A stretch of 64,000 nt of DNA, from the NCBI GenBank assembly GCA_050916095.1, contig CP050901.1:3038001-3102000 (forward strand). Direction: 5' to 3'. Below are positions 8,690 through 17,912 of the stretch, one piece after another. A model generated the notes under the pieces. The model had not been told where the DNA came from, did no database searches, and worked only from the letters and a program-made list of their open reading frames with translations. Made by a program: the position numbers and the translations under genes. The stretch's first letter is position 1. Each line of letters begins with the position of its first letter. This DNA comes from JANPCX01 sp050916095 (lineage in GTDB: Bacteria; Pseudomonadota; Gammaproteobacteria; Burkholderiales; Burkholderiaceae_C).

Positions 8690-11548
8690 TCACTTGGTGA
8701 GGATGAAGCCCTTGAGCTTGGTGAAGGCTTGCTCAAGCAAAGCCTTTTGCTGCTCTTGGTGCAGATGGGAATAACCCACTGCGGGCGACGCGGACGCGGG
8801 GCGACCGGCATAACCCAGCTTCTGACCGTCGAGCATGTTCTCGTGGATGTAATGCTGCACGAAGAACCAAGCGCCCTGGTTTTGCGGCTCATCTTGGCAC
8901 CAGACGATGTCGGTGGCGTTCGGGTACTTCTTGATCTCGGCCGCGAAGGCTTTGTGCGGGAAGGGGTAAAGCTGTTCGACGCGAATGATGGCCACGTCGG
9001 TGGCTTTTTTCTCGGCACGTGTTTTGACCAAGTCGTAGTACACCTTGCCCGAGCAGCAGATCACGCGCTTGACTTTGTCAGCGTTGAGGTCGGCTTGGGT
9101 TTCCGGAATCACCGTCTTGAACTCACCCTTGGTGAACTCGCTGATGGGCGATGTCGCGTCTTTGTTGCGCAGCAAGGACTTGGGCGTGAGGATGACCAAG
9201 GGCTTTCTGAACATGCGCACCATCTGACGGCGCAGCACATGGAAGATCTGGCTGGCCGTGGTGGGCTGCACGATCTGCATGTTGTTGTCAGCAGCCAACT
9301 GCATGAAACGCTCCAAGCGCGCCGAGCTGTGCTCGGGGCCTTGGCCTTCGTAGCCGTGTGGCAGCATCAAAGCCAAACCATTGGCACGGCCCCACTTCAC
9401 TTCACCGGATGCGATGAACTGGTCGATCACGACCTGAGCGCCGTTCACAAAGTCGCCAAACTGGGCTTCCCAGATCACCAGCGTGTTGGGCTCTGCCGAA
9501 GCGTAGCCGTACTCAAAACCGAGCACCGCCTCTTCAGACAGCAGCGAGTCGATCACGACGAACGGCGCTTGGCCTTCGGCCACATGTTGCAGCGGCGTGT
9601 AGGTGCCTTCGTCCCACTTCTCGCGGTTTTGGTCGTGCAACACGGCGTGGCGGTGGGTGAAGGTGCCGCGTCCACAGTCTTCACCTGACAGGCGCACCGC
9701 ATAACCGCTGGCCACGAGGGAGGCAAATGCCAGATGCTCGCCCATGCCCCAATCTAGGTTAATCTCACCACGGCCCATAGCGGCGCGGTCGGCGATGACC
9801 TTCTCCACCAAGGAATGCGCCTTGAAGGTGGACGGCAAGGTGGTGATGCGCTCGGCCAGGCGTTTGATCTCGGCCAACGGCAGTGCCGTGTCAGCCGCGT
9901 CAGTCCACTTCTTGCCCAAGAAGGGCGACCAGTCCACCGCGTACTTGCTCTTGTAGTTGGTCAGCACAGGATCGATGGTGTGTTTACCTGCGTCCATGGC
10001 GGCGCGGAACTCTTTGACCATCTCGTCCGGGCCGTCGGCAGGCAACACGCCCTGAGCGATCAGTTTGTCGCCATAGAGTTTGCGTGTGCCTGGGTGCTGG
10101 CCGATTTTTTTGTACATCAGCGGCTGGGTCAGCGCTGGGGTGTCTTGTTCGTTGTGGCCGAGTTTGCGGAAACAAACAATGTCCACCACCACGTCTTTCT
10201 TGAACTGCTGGCGGTAGTCCAGTGCAAGCTGGGTGGCCAGAATCACGGCCTCGGGATCGTCACCGTTGACGTGCAGCACAGGGGCCTCAATCATCTTGAC
10301 CACGTCGGTGCAATACAGCGTGGAGCGGCTGTCACGTGGGTCACTGGTGGTGAAACCGATTTGGTTGTTGATGACCACGTGGACAGTACCGCCCGTGTAA
10401 TAGCCACGGGTTTGTGCCAGCGCCAGGGTTTCCATCACCACGCCTTGACCAGCAAATGCTGCATCACCGTGAACCAAGATAGGCAACACGGACGCGCCTG
10501 TCTTGTCACCGCGACGGTCCAAGCGTGCTTTGACTGAACCTTCGACCACCGGGTTGACGATTTCCAAGTGCGATGGGTTGAAGGCCAGGCTCAAGTGGAC
10601 GGGGCCGCCGGGCGTGGTCACGTCGCTGGAGAAACCCTGGTGGTACTTCACGTCACCAGCAGGCAGATCTTCGGGTGCGGTGTGATCGAACTCCGAGAAC
10701 AAGTCTTTGGGTTCTTTGCCCAAGGTATTGACTAACACATTCAAACGACCCCGGTGGGCCATGCCGATCACGATTTCCTGCACGCCCTTGCTGCCGCCGC
10801 GCTGCACCAACTCGTCCATCGACGCGATGAAACTCTCGCCGCCTTCGAGGGAGAAACGTTTCTGGCCCACGTACTTGGTGTGGAGGTAACGCTCCAGCCC
10901 TTCCGCAGCGGTCAAGCGGTTGAGGATGTGTTTCTTTTGTTCAGCCGTGTAGTTCGGCTTGGAGCGAATGCTCTCGAGGTTTTCTTGCCACCAGCGTTTC
11001 TCGGCAGGATCGGTGATGTGCATGTACTCTGCACCAATCGAGCCGCAATAGGTTTCACGCAGGGCCTGCACGATCTGGCGCAGGCTCATGTTTTCAGCTT
11101 TGCTGAAATAGGTGTTGGTGGCGCTGAACGAGATGTCCATGTCGGACTCGGTCAGGTCGTAAAACGCAGGCTCCAACTCGGGAATCTTGGGGCGCTCTTG
11201 GCGCTTGAGGGGGTCCAGGTCGGCCCAGCGGGAACCGAGGAAACGGTAAGCCGCGATCAGCGACTGCACATGAACTTGTTTACGGGCCACGGCGAGGTCA
11301 GCACCGCTGGCTTTGTTGCCAAAAGCGTTGGCTTTGGCGCGCTGGGCAAAGGATTCGATGACGGGCGCATGCGCCACATCGGGGCTGTTGCTGCCGTCGG
11401 TGGCAGGCACGTGCTGCAGTGCGTCGAAATACGCACGCCAGTTGTCAGGCACAGAACCGGGGTTGTCGAGATAGGCCTCGTACATCTCTTCGACATAGGG
11501 CGCATTGCCCCCGAACAGATACGAGTTTTCTTGCTGCTTTTGCATCAT
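8690..11548 (-). CDS. odhA: 2-oxoglutarate dehydrogenase E1 component
   Basis: The thiamine diphosphate-dependent E1, which decarboxylates 2-oxoglutarate and succinylates the E2 lipoyl group in the TCA cycle. It has the usual N-terminal segment (NSYLFGGNAPYVEEMYEAYL), MAHRGRLNVLVNTLGK, GDAAFAGQGVVMETL with the cofactor-binding NNQIGFTTSDPRDSRS, and the C-terminal transketolase-like part ending in GYSHLHQEQQKALLEQ. Length is about 952 residues. I set the start at the ATG-ATG pair (11548) behind AAAGGTGAGCG; an in-frame start at 11581 would add 11 residues. It is the first gene of the odhA-odhB-islet-lpdA unit. Confidence 0.96.
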   Translation of the reverse strand: MMQKQQENSYLFGGNAPYVEEMYEAYLDNPGSVPDNWRAYFDALQHVPATDGSNSPDVAHAPVIESFAQRAKANAFGNKASGADLAVARKQVHVQSLIAAYRFLGSRWADLDPLKRQERPKIPELEPAFYDLTESDMDISFSATNTYFSKAENMSLRQIVQALRETYCGSIGAEYMHITDPAEKRWWQENLESIRSKPNYTAEQKKHILNRLTAAEGLERYLHTKYVGQKRFSLEGGESFIASMDELVQRGGSKGVQEIVIGMAHRGRLNVLVNTLGKEPKDLFSEFDHTAPEDLPAGDVKYHQGFSSDVTTPGGPVHLSLAFNPSHLEIVNPVVEGSVKARLDRRGDKTGASVLPILVHGDAAFAGQGVVMETLALAQTRGYYTGGTVHVVINNQIGFTTSDPRDSRSTLYCTDVVKMIEAPVLHVNGDDPEAVILATQLALDYRQQFKKDVVVDIVCFRKLGHNEQDTPALTQPLMYKKIGQHPGTRKLYGDKLIAQGVLPADGPDEMVKEFRAAMDAGKHTIDPVLTNYKSKYAVDWSPFLGKKWTDAADTALPLAEIKRLAERITTLPSTFKAHSLVEKVIADRAAMGRGEINLDWGMGEHLAFASLVASGYAVRLSGEDCGRGTFTHRHAVLHDQNREKWDEGTYTPLQHVAEGQAPFVVIDSLLSEEAVLGFEYGYASAEPNTLVIWEAQFGDFVNGAQVVIDQFIASGEVKWGRANGLALMLPHGYEGQGPEHSSARLERFMQLAADNNMQIVQPTTASQIFHVLRRQMVRMFRKPLVILTPKSLLRNKDATSPISEFTKGEFKTVIPETQADLNADKVKRVICCSGKVYYDLVKTRAEKKATDVAIIRVEQLYPFPHKAFAAEIKKYPNATDIVWCQDEPQNQGAWFFVQHYIHENMLDGQKLGYAGRPASASPAVGYSHLHQEQQKALLEQAFTKLKGFILTK

Positions 11549-11829
11549 CTTTCGCTCACCTTTCGCACCGGTTTCCGGCACATCGATGGGTTAAAAACCT
11601 TCCGCGACACGGCTAGACCGATTGGCGGACAAGCGACCCGCCTTTGACATTCGCAACACTTGAAGCGCGCACAAACACCAAAGGGGACGGGAAGGGACTA
11701 AGTTGTCACGGGTGGCAATGTAACACCAACGGAACTCTTTTGCCATGCAAAATTTCCGTCCTGGACCATATGCAGGCCTACCGCTTCAGAAGAGTTTGCT
11801 TGGATGTGCGGGTGTGCTGCAATGCATCC

Positions 11830-12174
11830 ATGCCAGCCAAGTTCAAAGAGAAGGTCATCATTCTTCACACCCATGAAGCCGCGCCGCCCAAGCCTGCTTG
11901 GGCTGAGCCCTGCAATGGCTGCGGTGTTTGCTGCGCCTATGCGCCCTGCCCTGTTGGCATGCTCGTGAGCCGACGCCGCACGGGGGCTTGCGCAGCATTG
12001 CAGTGGATGGAAAGCGAATCGCGCTACCGCTGCGGGGTATTGGTCGATCCCGCCCGCTACACGGGACTGCGAGCCCGATGGGCACAGCGGCTGATCCGCC
12101 GCCTGGCTGGACGCATGATCTCTGCTGGCAGTGGATGCGATTGCAGTTTGGAAGTTGAAAACCCGGCGGCTTGA
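11830..12174 (+). CDS. YkgJ-family cysteine cluster protein
   Basis: From ATG 11830 this is a 114-residue protein with the YkgJ/UPF0153 pattern CNGCGVCCAYAPCPV, then CAAL, a further RCGVL and a C-terminal GCDCSLE; the Cys could bind zinc or an Fe-S cluster. The function of the family is not settled. The open frame extends up to 11644, and ATG 11773 is an alternative start; neither has a convincing Shine-Dalgarno. The 280 bases before it separate it from divergent odhA, and I see no clear promoter there. It is convergent with the nitronate monooxygenase gene. Confidence 0.72.
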   Translation: MPAKFKEKVIILHTHEAAPPKPAWAEPCNGCGVCCAYAPCPVGMLVSRRRTGACAALQWMESESRYRCGVLVDPARYTGLRARWAQRLIRRLAGRMISAGSGCDCSLEVENPAA

Positions 12175-12181
12175 TCTGAGT

Positions 12182-13135
12182 TCAAACCAAACCCAAACGA
12201 ATCCGCGCGGCAGCGTATTCAACGGCCAAACGCTGCACCAACTCCGCCGTCGACGTCACGGCCTTGACCGCACCAATCCCTTGGCCGCAGCCCCAGATAT
12301 CTTTCCACGCTTTCTTCGCGTCGCCGCCAAAGTTCATGCTGCTGGGGTCGCTTTCGGGCAGATGGTCGGGGTCCATCCCCGCATTGACGATAGAGCCTTT
12401 GAGGTAGTTGCCATGCACCCCGGTGAAGAGGTTGCTGTAAACGATGTCATCGCTGCTGCTGTCGACGATCATTTGTTTGTAGGCATCTGAAGCCCGCGCT
12501 TCATGGGTGGCAATGAAAGCGGAACCGATGTAGGCCAGGTCGGCACCCATGGCCTGTGCGGCCAATACCGCATCGCCGGTGGCGATGGAACCACTGAGCG
12601 CCACCGGGCCGTCGAACCACTGGCGAATTTCTTGGATTAAAGCGAAGGGGCTTTTCACGCCCGCATGGCCCCCGGCACCTGCGGCCACGGCGATCAGGCC
12701 GTCAGCGCCCTTCTCAATGGCTTTCTTGGCGAAGTTGTTGTTGATGATGTCGTGCAACACCACACCGCCCCAGCCGTGAACGGCCTGGTTCACATCGACC
12801 CGTGCGCCGAGCGAGGTGATGATGAGTGGCACCTTGTACTTGGCACACACCGCCATGTCCTGCTCCAAACGGTCGTTGCTCTTGTGCACGATTTGGTTGA
12901 TGGCGTAGGGCGCAGCGGGCTGGTCGGGGTGGGCTTTGTTGTGCGCCGCCAAAGTCTCGGTGATTTCGGCCAGCCATTCGTCCAGTTGCGACGCAGGCCG
13001 TGCATTCAAGGCCGGCATGGAGCCGACGATGCCGGCCTTGCACTGCGCAATCACCAGTTTCGGGTTGCTGATGATGAAGAGGGGCGAGCCGATGACCGGC
13101 AGGCGCAGGGTGTTGAAAATTGCGGGTAAGGACAT
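12182..13135 (-). CDS. nitronate monooxygenase (2-nitropropane dioxygenase-like)
   Basis: A 317-residue FMN-dependent TIM-barrel enzyme of the NMO/NPD family, which oxidises alkyl nitronates with oxygen; related enzymes also act as quinone reductases. It has an N-terminal LPVIGSPLFIISNPKLV, the FMN phosphate-binding VAAGAGGHAG and later ALSGSIATGDAVLAAQAMGADLAYIGS. The true start is ATG 13135; the longer frame begins with TTG. It follows the acyl-CoA dehydrogenase gene by 8 bases on the same strand, so they are likely one transcript. The pairing suggests a role in fatty-acid or nitro-fatty metabolism, which is inference. Confidence 0.88.
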   Translation of the reverse strand: MSLPAIFNTLRLPVIGSPLFIISNPKLVIAQCKAGIVGSMPALNARPASQLDEWLAEITETLAAHNKAHPDQPAAPYAINQIVHKSNDRLEQDMAVCAKYKVPLIITSLGARVDVNQAVHGWGGVVLHDIINNNFAKKAIEKGADGLIAVAAGAGGHAGVKSPFALIQEIRQWFDGPVALSGSIATGDAVLAAQAMGADLAYIGSAFIATHEARASDAYKQMIVDSSSDDIVYSNLFTGVHGNYLKGSIVNAGMDPDHLPESDPSSMNFGGDAKKAWKDIWGCGQGIGAVKAVTSTAELVQRLAVEYAAARIRLGLV

Positions 13136-13143
13136 GGCTGCTC

Positions 13144-14937
13144 TCAAAAGGCGTCTAAGGCCAAACCATTGACGCTGTCAGCACCCTCGACAATCGCGTC
13201 GCGGATCCCAGGCGCTTTGCTCAAAATGTGCTCAGCATAGAAGCGCGCCGTGACCACCTTGGCTTGCAAGAAATTCGCATCGCCTTGGCCTTGCGAAAGT
13301 TGGTCTTCGGCAATCACCAAACTGTGCGCCATTTGCCAGCCAGCCATCAGGTTGCCCGCCAGCATCAGGTAGGGCACCGAGCCTGCGAACGCTGCATTGG
13401 GCTGGCTTTTGGTATTTGCCGCGATGAAGTCCACCACTTGCTCGAATGCGAGGCGCGCGGCGGACAAACGTTTGAGCATGGATTGGCTCGCGGCGCTGTT
13501 GCGACCTTTCAAACTCGTTTCGGTCAGTGCCACCTGGGCCGCAAAAGCTTTAGCGGTTTGACCCCCATCACGTGCCGTCTTGCGGCCCACCAAATCATTG
13601 GCCTGGATGGCGGTGGTGCCTTCGTAGATGGTGAGGATTTTGGAGTCACGGTAGTGCTGGGCCGCGCCGGTTTCTTCAATGAAGCCCATGCCGCCGTGCA
13701 CCTGTACCCCCAGGCTCGTCACCTCTTGGCTCATCTCGGTGCTGTAGCCCTTGACCAAGGGCACGAGGAATTCATAAAAGGCTTGGTTTTGTTTGCGGGT
13801 GGCCTCGTCAGGGTGATGGTGTGCCGCGTCGAACGCCGCTGCGGCGACCGAGGCCATGGCACGGCAACCTTCGGTGTACGCCCGCATCGTCATCAGCATG
13901 CGCTTGACGTCGGGGTGGTGAATGATGGGGCCACTGTCGGGCAATGCCCCATCCACCGGACGCGATTGAATACGGTCTTTGGCAAAGGCCACGGCTTGTT
14001 GGTAAGACCGTTCTGCCACCGCGATACCCTGCATGCCCACGGCGTAACGGGCGGCATTCATCATGATGAACATGTATTCCAAGCCACGGTTCTCCTGGCC
14101 GATCAAATGCCCCACGGCGCCGCCGTGGTCACCAAATTGCAGCACAGCCGTGGGGCTGGCTTTGATGCCGAGTTTGTGTTCAATGCTGACGCAGTGCACA
14201 TCGTTGCGTTCGCCCAGACTGCCATCGGTGTTGACTTTGAACTTAGGCACGATGAAGAGGCTGATGCCCTTCACGCCTTCCGGCGCGCCCGTCACACGGG
14301 CCAGCACCAGGTGGCAAATGTTGGCGGCCATGTCGTGCTCGCCATAGGTGATGTAAATCTTGGTGCCGAAAATTTTGTAGCTCCCGTCGCTTTGAGGTTC
14401 GGCACGTGTGCGTACCTTGGCCAGGTCTGAACCCGCTTGCGGCTCGGTGAGGTTCATGGTGCCTGTCCATTCACCGGAAACCATCTTGGGGATATAAAGC
14501 GCCTGCTGCTCAGGCGTGCCCGCCGTCATCAAGGCTTCGATCGCGCCGTCGGTGAGCAAGGGGCACAGCGCAAAACTCATGTTGGCGCTGTTGAGCATTT
14601 CGATGCAGGCTGCGCCTATGGTTTTCGGCAAGCCTTGGCCGCCGAAGTCTGGTGAGTGCTGCAGTCCCTGCCAGCCACCTTGTGAAAACTGGCTGAAGGC
14701 TTCCTTGAAGCCTGGGGTGGTCGTGACGTTGCCGTCTTTCCAAGACGACGGGTTCTTATCGCCTTCCCAGTTCAAAGGGGCCAGTACTTCTTGGTTGAAG
14801 CGGGCCGACTCCTCCAGCACCGCTTGAGCGGTTTCCAGGCCGGCGTCTTCGAAACCAGGGAGCTGGGCTATGGCGTCAAGTTGGGCCAGTTCCTTTATGC
14901 AGAACAGCATGTCTTTGAGGGGGGCGGTGTAGCTCAT
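13144..14937 (-). CDS. acyl-CoA dehydrogenase, DmdC-like long form
   Basis: A 597-residue flavoenzyme of the long acyl-CoA dehydrogenase subfamily (with the extra C-terminal domain seen in 3-methylmercaptopropionyl-CoA dehydrogenases). It would remove hydrogen from acyl-CoA and pass electrons to ETF. The FAD/substrate motif is TGTMNLTEPQAGSDL; QVHGGMGFIEETGAAQHYRD and ILTIYEGTTAIQANDLVGRK mark the active site region. The RBS CAGGAGAC sits 5 bases before the ATG. It lies directly downstream of etfBA, its presumed electron acceptor, after a terminator. The natural acyl chain length cannot be read from the sequence. Confidence 0.92.
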   Translation of the reverse strand: MSYTAPLKDMLFCIKELAQLDAIAQLPGFEDAGLETAQAVLEESARFNQEVLAPLNWEGDKNPSSWKDGNVTTTPGFKEAFSQFSQGGWQGLQHSPDFGGQGLPKTIGAACIEMLNSANMSFALCPLLTDGAIEALMTAGTPEQQALYIPKMVSGEWTGTMNLTEPQAGSDLAKVRTRAEPQSDGSYKIFGTKIYITYGEHDMAANICHLVLARVTGAPEGVKGISLFIVPKFKVNTDGSLGERNDVHCVSIEHKLGIKASPTAVLQFGDHGGAVGHLIGQENRGLEYMFIMMNAARYAVGMQGIAVAERSYQQAVAFAKDRIQSRPVDGALPDSGPIIHHPDVKRMLMTMRAYTEGCRAMASVAAAAFDAAHHHPDEATRKQNQAFYEFLVPLVKGYSTEMSQEVTSLGVQVHGGMGFIEETGAAQHYRDSKILTIYEGTTAIQANDLVGRKTARDGGQTAKAFAAQVALTETSLKGRNSAASQSMLKRLSAARLAFEQVVDFIAANTKSQPNAAFAGSVPYLMLAGNLMAGWQMAHSLVIAEDQLSQGQGDANFLQAKVVTARFYAEHILSKAPGIRDAIVEGADSVNGLALDAF

Positions 14938-14976
14938 GGATGTCTCCTGTCTTTTTTATAGGCTGGGTGCAGTCTC

Positions 14977-15012
14977 AAAAAAGCCCGTCATGCAGGTTTC
15001 GCAGTGACGGGC
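14977..15012 (-). terminator. rho-independent terminator after etfA
   Basis: On the minus strand AGCCCGTCA pairs with TGACGGGCT across a 13-base loop and is followed by six T. It lies about 25 bases after the etfA stop, so etfBA can end here while the acyl-CoA dehydrogenase gene follows about 40 bases later. Confidence 0.85.
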
Positions 15013-15037
15013 TGGTTTCGCGGCAACAAGGGTCAGT

Positions 15038-15982
15038 TCAAAGCGCCGCCAGCAACTCAGGCACTGCGGTGAACAGATCGGCCTCCAGCCCATAGTCGGC
15101 CACGCTGAAAATCGGGGCCTCGGGGTCTTTGTTGATGGCGACGATGACTTTGGAGTCCTTCATGCCAGCCAGGTGTTGGATCGCACCGCTGATGCCGATG
15201 GCGACATACAACTGAGGCGCGACGATCTTGCCGGTTTGTCCAACCTGCCAGTCGTTGGGCGCATAACCAGCGTCCACCGCCGCGCGACTGGCACCCAAGG
15301 CAGCACCGAGTTTGTCTGCCAAGGGGGTGAGCACCTCGGTGAATTTTTCGCTGCTGCCTAAAGCGCGGCCACCAGAGACAATGATCTTGGCCGCCGTCAG
15401 TTCGGGCCTGTCGTTCTTCGCAATTTCGCTGCCCACGAAACGGGACGATCCACCATCAGCCACGGCAGCAATCGACTCCACTGCGGCAGAGCCACCGGTC
15501 GCTGCAGCAGGATCAAACCCCGTCGTTCGCACGGTGATGACTTTGGTGGCATCCAAACTTTGCACCGTGGCCACCGCATTGCCAGCGTAGATCGGGCGCT
15601 CGAACGTATCGGGGCTGATGACTTTGCTGGCGTCGGAAATCTGCGCCACATCCAGCAAAGCCGCCACACGCGGCGCGGTGTTTTTGCCGCTGGCCGTGGA
15701 GGGAAAGAGGATGTGGCTGTAGCCGGGGGCCAAGGCCAACACTTGGGCGGCCAAGGTTTCGGCCAAACCGTGGGCCAGTGCTGCGCCATCGGCATGCAGG
15801 ACCTTGCTCACGCCAGCAATCGTTGACGCCGCTTGCGCGGCCGCTTGGGCGTTGTGGCCCGCCACCAGCACATGCACGTCGCCACCGCACAGGGCCGCAG
15901 CGGCCACGGTGTTGAGCGTGGCACCTTTGATGGAGAGGTTGTCGTGTTCAGCAATTACGAGTGTTTTAAGAGCGGCAGTCAT
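15038..15982 (-). CDS. etfA: electron transfer flavoprotein subunit alpha
   Basis: A 314-residue ETF alpha subunit, which carries the FAD and passes electrons from acyl-CoA dehydrogenases to ETF-quinone oxidoreductase. The FAD-binding C-terminal domain shows SGGRALGSSEKF, PNDWQVGQTGKIVAPQLYVAIG and INKDPEAPIFSVADYGLEAD. The gene follows etfB with a 2-base gap, as is usual, and the two form one operon ending at the terminator at 14977. Length and start are normal. Confidence 0.97.
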   Translation of the reverse strand: MTAALKTLVIAEHDNLSIKGATLNTVAAAALCGGDVHVLVAGHNAQAAAQAASTIAGVSKVLHADGAALAHGLAETLAAQVLALAPGYSHILFPSTASGKNTAPRVAALLDVAQISDASKVISPDTFERPIYAGNAVATVQSLDATKVITVRTTGFDPAAATGGSAAVESIAAVADGGSSRFVGSEIAKNDRPELTAAKIIVSGGRALGSSEKFTEVLTPLADKLGAALGASRAAVDAGYAPNDWQVGQTGKIVAPQLYVAIGISGAIQHLAGMKDSKVIVAINKDPEAPIFSVADYGLEADLFTAVPELLAAL

Positions 15983-15984
15983 GG

Positions 15985-16734
15985 TCAGATCACCTTGGCT
16001 TCGGTTTTGAGTTTGGCCACCAATGTGGCGACATCGGGCACCTTCACACCGGCACCCCGTTTGGGCGGCTCGCTCACCTTCAGTGTTTTGATGCGCGGGG
16101 TCACGTCCACGCCAAGGTCGGCAGGCTTGACGACATCAAGCTGCTTTTTCTTGGCCTTCATGATGTTGGGCAAGGTCACATAACGCGGCTCGTTCAAGCG
16201 CAAGTCAGTGGTGATGACTGCGGGCAGGTTCAAGGCCAGGGTTTCCAGGCCACCATCGACTTCACGCGTGACGTGCACTTGCTCGCCCTGTACGTCAACT
16301 TTGGAGGCGAAGGTGGCCTGAGGCCAGCCGGTGAGCGCGGCCAGCATTTGGCCGGTTTGGTTGCAGTCGTCGTCGATCGCTTGTTTGCCGAGCACCACGA
16401 GGCGGGGCTGTTCTTTGTCGACCAAGGCTTTGAGCAGCTTAGCCACGGCAAGGGGTTGCAACTCGGCATCGGTTTCGACCAGGATGGCGCGGTCGGCCCC
16501 AATGGCCATGGCGGTACGCAAGGTTTCTTGGCAGGCCGCGATGCCACAGGACACTGCGATCACTTCCGTCACCACGCCCTTCTCTTTTAAACGCACCGCC
16601 TCTTCAATGGCAATTTCATCAAAGGGATTCATGCTCATCTTGACGTTGGCGATATCGACACCGGTGCCGTCGCCTTTGACACGCACCTTGACGTTGTAGT
16701 CCACCACCCGCTTGACTGGCACCAAAACTTTCAT
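15985..16734 (-). CDS. etfB: electron transfer flavoprotein subunit beta
   Basis: A 249-residue ETF beta subunit, which binds AMP and docks the dehydrogenase partners. It starts MKVLVPVKRVVDYNVKVRVK, has the signature AVSCGIAACQETLRTAMAIGADRAI and the recognition loop VILTTDLRLNEPRYVTLPNI-like stretch (VITTDLRLNEPRYVTLPNI). It is the first gene of the operon. The upstream gap shared with divergent murI holds two palindromes that could be operators. Confidence 0.97.
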   Translation of the reverse strand: MKVLVPVKRVVDYNVKVRVKGDGTGVDIANVKMSMNPFDEIAIEEAVRLKEKGVVTEVIAVSCGIAACQETLRTAMAIGADRAILVETDAELQPLAVAKLLKALVDKEQPRLVVLGKQAIDDDCNQTGQMLAALTGWPQATFASKVDVQGEQVHVTREVDGGLETLALNLPAVITTDLRLNEPRYVTLPNIMKAKKKQLDVVKPADLGVDVTPRIKTLKVSEPPKRGAGVKVPDVATLVAKLKTEAKVI

Positions 16735-16753
16735 CGTTGAGACTCCGCTTGAG

Positions 16754-16768
16754 TTGACGTATACGTAA
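16754..16768. promoter_or_regulatory. palindrome TTGACGTATACGTAA upstream of etfB
   Basis: A near-perfect 15-base palindrome about 20 bases before the etfB start. It resembles, from memory, sites of MerR-type LiuR regulators of acyl-CoA degradation. The assignment is inference; the symmetry is visible. Confidence 0.4.
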
Positions 16769-16839
16769 GGTTGATTCTAGACCGCGACCTAATGATTGGT
16801 GGCATTCTGGCCCGAGAGCATAGGGGATGAAACCTAAAA

Positions 16840-16855
16840 TAGCACGGTCGTTCTA
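16840..16855. promoter_or_regulatory. palindrome TAGCACGGTCGTTCTA between etfB and murI
   Basis: A 16-base imperfect palindrome with half-sites TAGnACG and CGTnCTA. It resembles TetR-type operators reported for fatty-acid degradation regulators of Betaproteobacteria (FadP type), from memory. It sits about 105 bases before etfB and 72 before the murI GTG. Confidence 0.4.
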
Positions 16856-16927
16856 ATATTGTTTACCGTTCGCGTGGCTTTATTGCCGCAAGCCCCACGA
16901 TGCCGCGCGCAGATAGACTCGCGCACC

Positions 16928-17800
16928 GTGAGCCACTCTTTTATCTCTTCACCACAGATCACGCGCATCGGCGTGTTCGATTCGGGCGTGGGCGGCTTGT
17001 CGGTGCTGAAGAGCATACACAAGGCCCTGCCCGACGCATCTTTTCTCTACTTCGCCGATACCGCGCACGCACCTTACGGTGAACGTGAGGATGCCTATTT
17101 GCTGGCACGATCTCAGCGCATCGCTGAACACTTGGTGGACAGCGGCTGCCAAGCCCTGGTCATCGCCTGCAACACCGCCACCGCCGTGGCTGCCGATGCG
17201 CTGCGACAGCGCTGGCCCGACCTGCCCATCGTTGGCGTTGAGCCTGGGATCAAACCCGGCACAGCCATGTCCAGGAACCGCCGCGTGGGCGTGATGGCCA
17301 CGCACAGCACCTTAAAAAGCACCCGATTCATGGGTTTGCTGGCTCGCCACAGCGCAGGCGCGCAAATCGTCAGTCAAGCCTGCACGGGTTTGGCACGGGC
17401 CATTGAAGCAGGTGATGTGGACTCGCCCGAGGTGCTGGAATTAGTGCAATACCACTGCGCCCCGCTCAAAACAGCAGGCGTTGACACCGTGGTGTTGGGC
17501 TGCACCCACTACGCTTTTGTCCGACATATGATCGAGCAGGTCATGGGTCCGGGTGTGACTGTCCTGGATACCGCAGAGGCTGTGGCCAAAGAGGTGGTAC
17601 GCCGCCTGCCATCACCGCCCGCAACCAATACCAAGGCCGTCTTGCAATTTGAAAGCAGTGGAGACGCGACAACGTTGGTAGCCTTGGCACGCCACTGGCT
17701 ACCACTGGACGCCAAGGTGGCGATAGAAAGCGCATCGAATATGGTGCCCGGGACGGGGGTCGAACCCGTACGCCCCTTTTCAGGAAGCGGCGGATTTTAA
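16928..17800 (+). CDS. murI: glutamate racemase, 3' end overlapping tRNA-Leu
   Basis: Glutamate racemase makes D-glutamate for peptidoglycan. Motifs are IGVFDSGVGGLSVL (Asp near 18), ACNTATAVAADALR (first catalytic Cys near 81) and VVLGCTHYAF (second catalytic Cys). I chose GTG 16928, since upstream codons add unconserved residues; this gives 290 residues. The last residues (after NMVPG) are read antisense through the 3' half of the tRNA-Leu gene and look unlike other MurI ends. The true end may be slightly different, or the overlap may be real, which would be unusual. Confidence 0.9.
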   Translation: MSHSFISSPQITRIGVFDSGVGGLSVLKSIHKALPDASFLYFADTAHAPYGEREDAYLLARSQRIAEHLVDSGCQALVIACNTATAVAADALRQRWPDLPIVGVEPGIKPGTAMSRNRRVGVMATHSTLKSTRFMGLLARHSAGAQIVSQACTGLARAIEAGDVDSPEVLELVQYHCAPLKTAGVDTVVLGCTHYAFVRHMIEQVMGPGVTVLDTAEAVAKEVVRRLPSPPATNTKAVLQFESSGDATTLVALARHWLPLDAKVAIESASNMVPGTGVEPVRPFSGSGGF

Positions 17801-17833
17801 GTCCGCTGTGTATACCAGTTTCACCACCCGGGC
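17742..17833 (-). tRNA. tRNA-Leu(UAA)
   Basis: The minus strand folds as a class II tRNA: acceptor GCCCGGG/CCCGGGC, anticodon stem GCGGA-CTTAAAA-TCCGC with anticodon TAA, a long variable arm, T arm ACGGG-TTCGACC-CCCGT, and encoded CCA. It overlaps the end of murI on the other strand. Confidence 0.93.
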
Positions 17834-17912
17834 GGTGGATGGGTGATTGTCACCCAGAGTGTGAGCGCATCCAGCTATCGATGGTTTGAATTGCACATCT
17901 TTAGGCGGCCCG

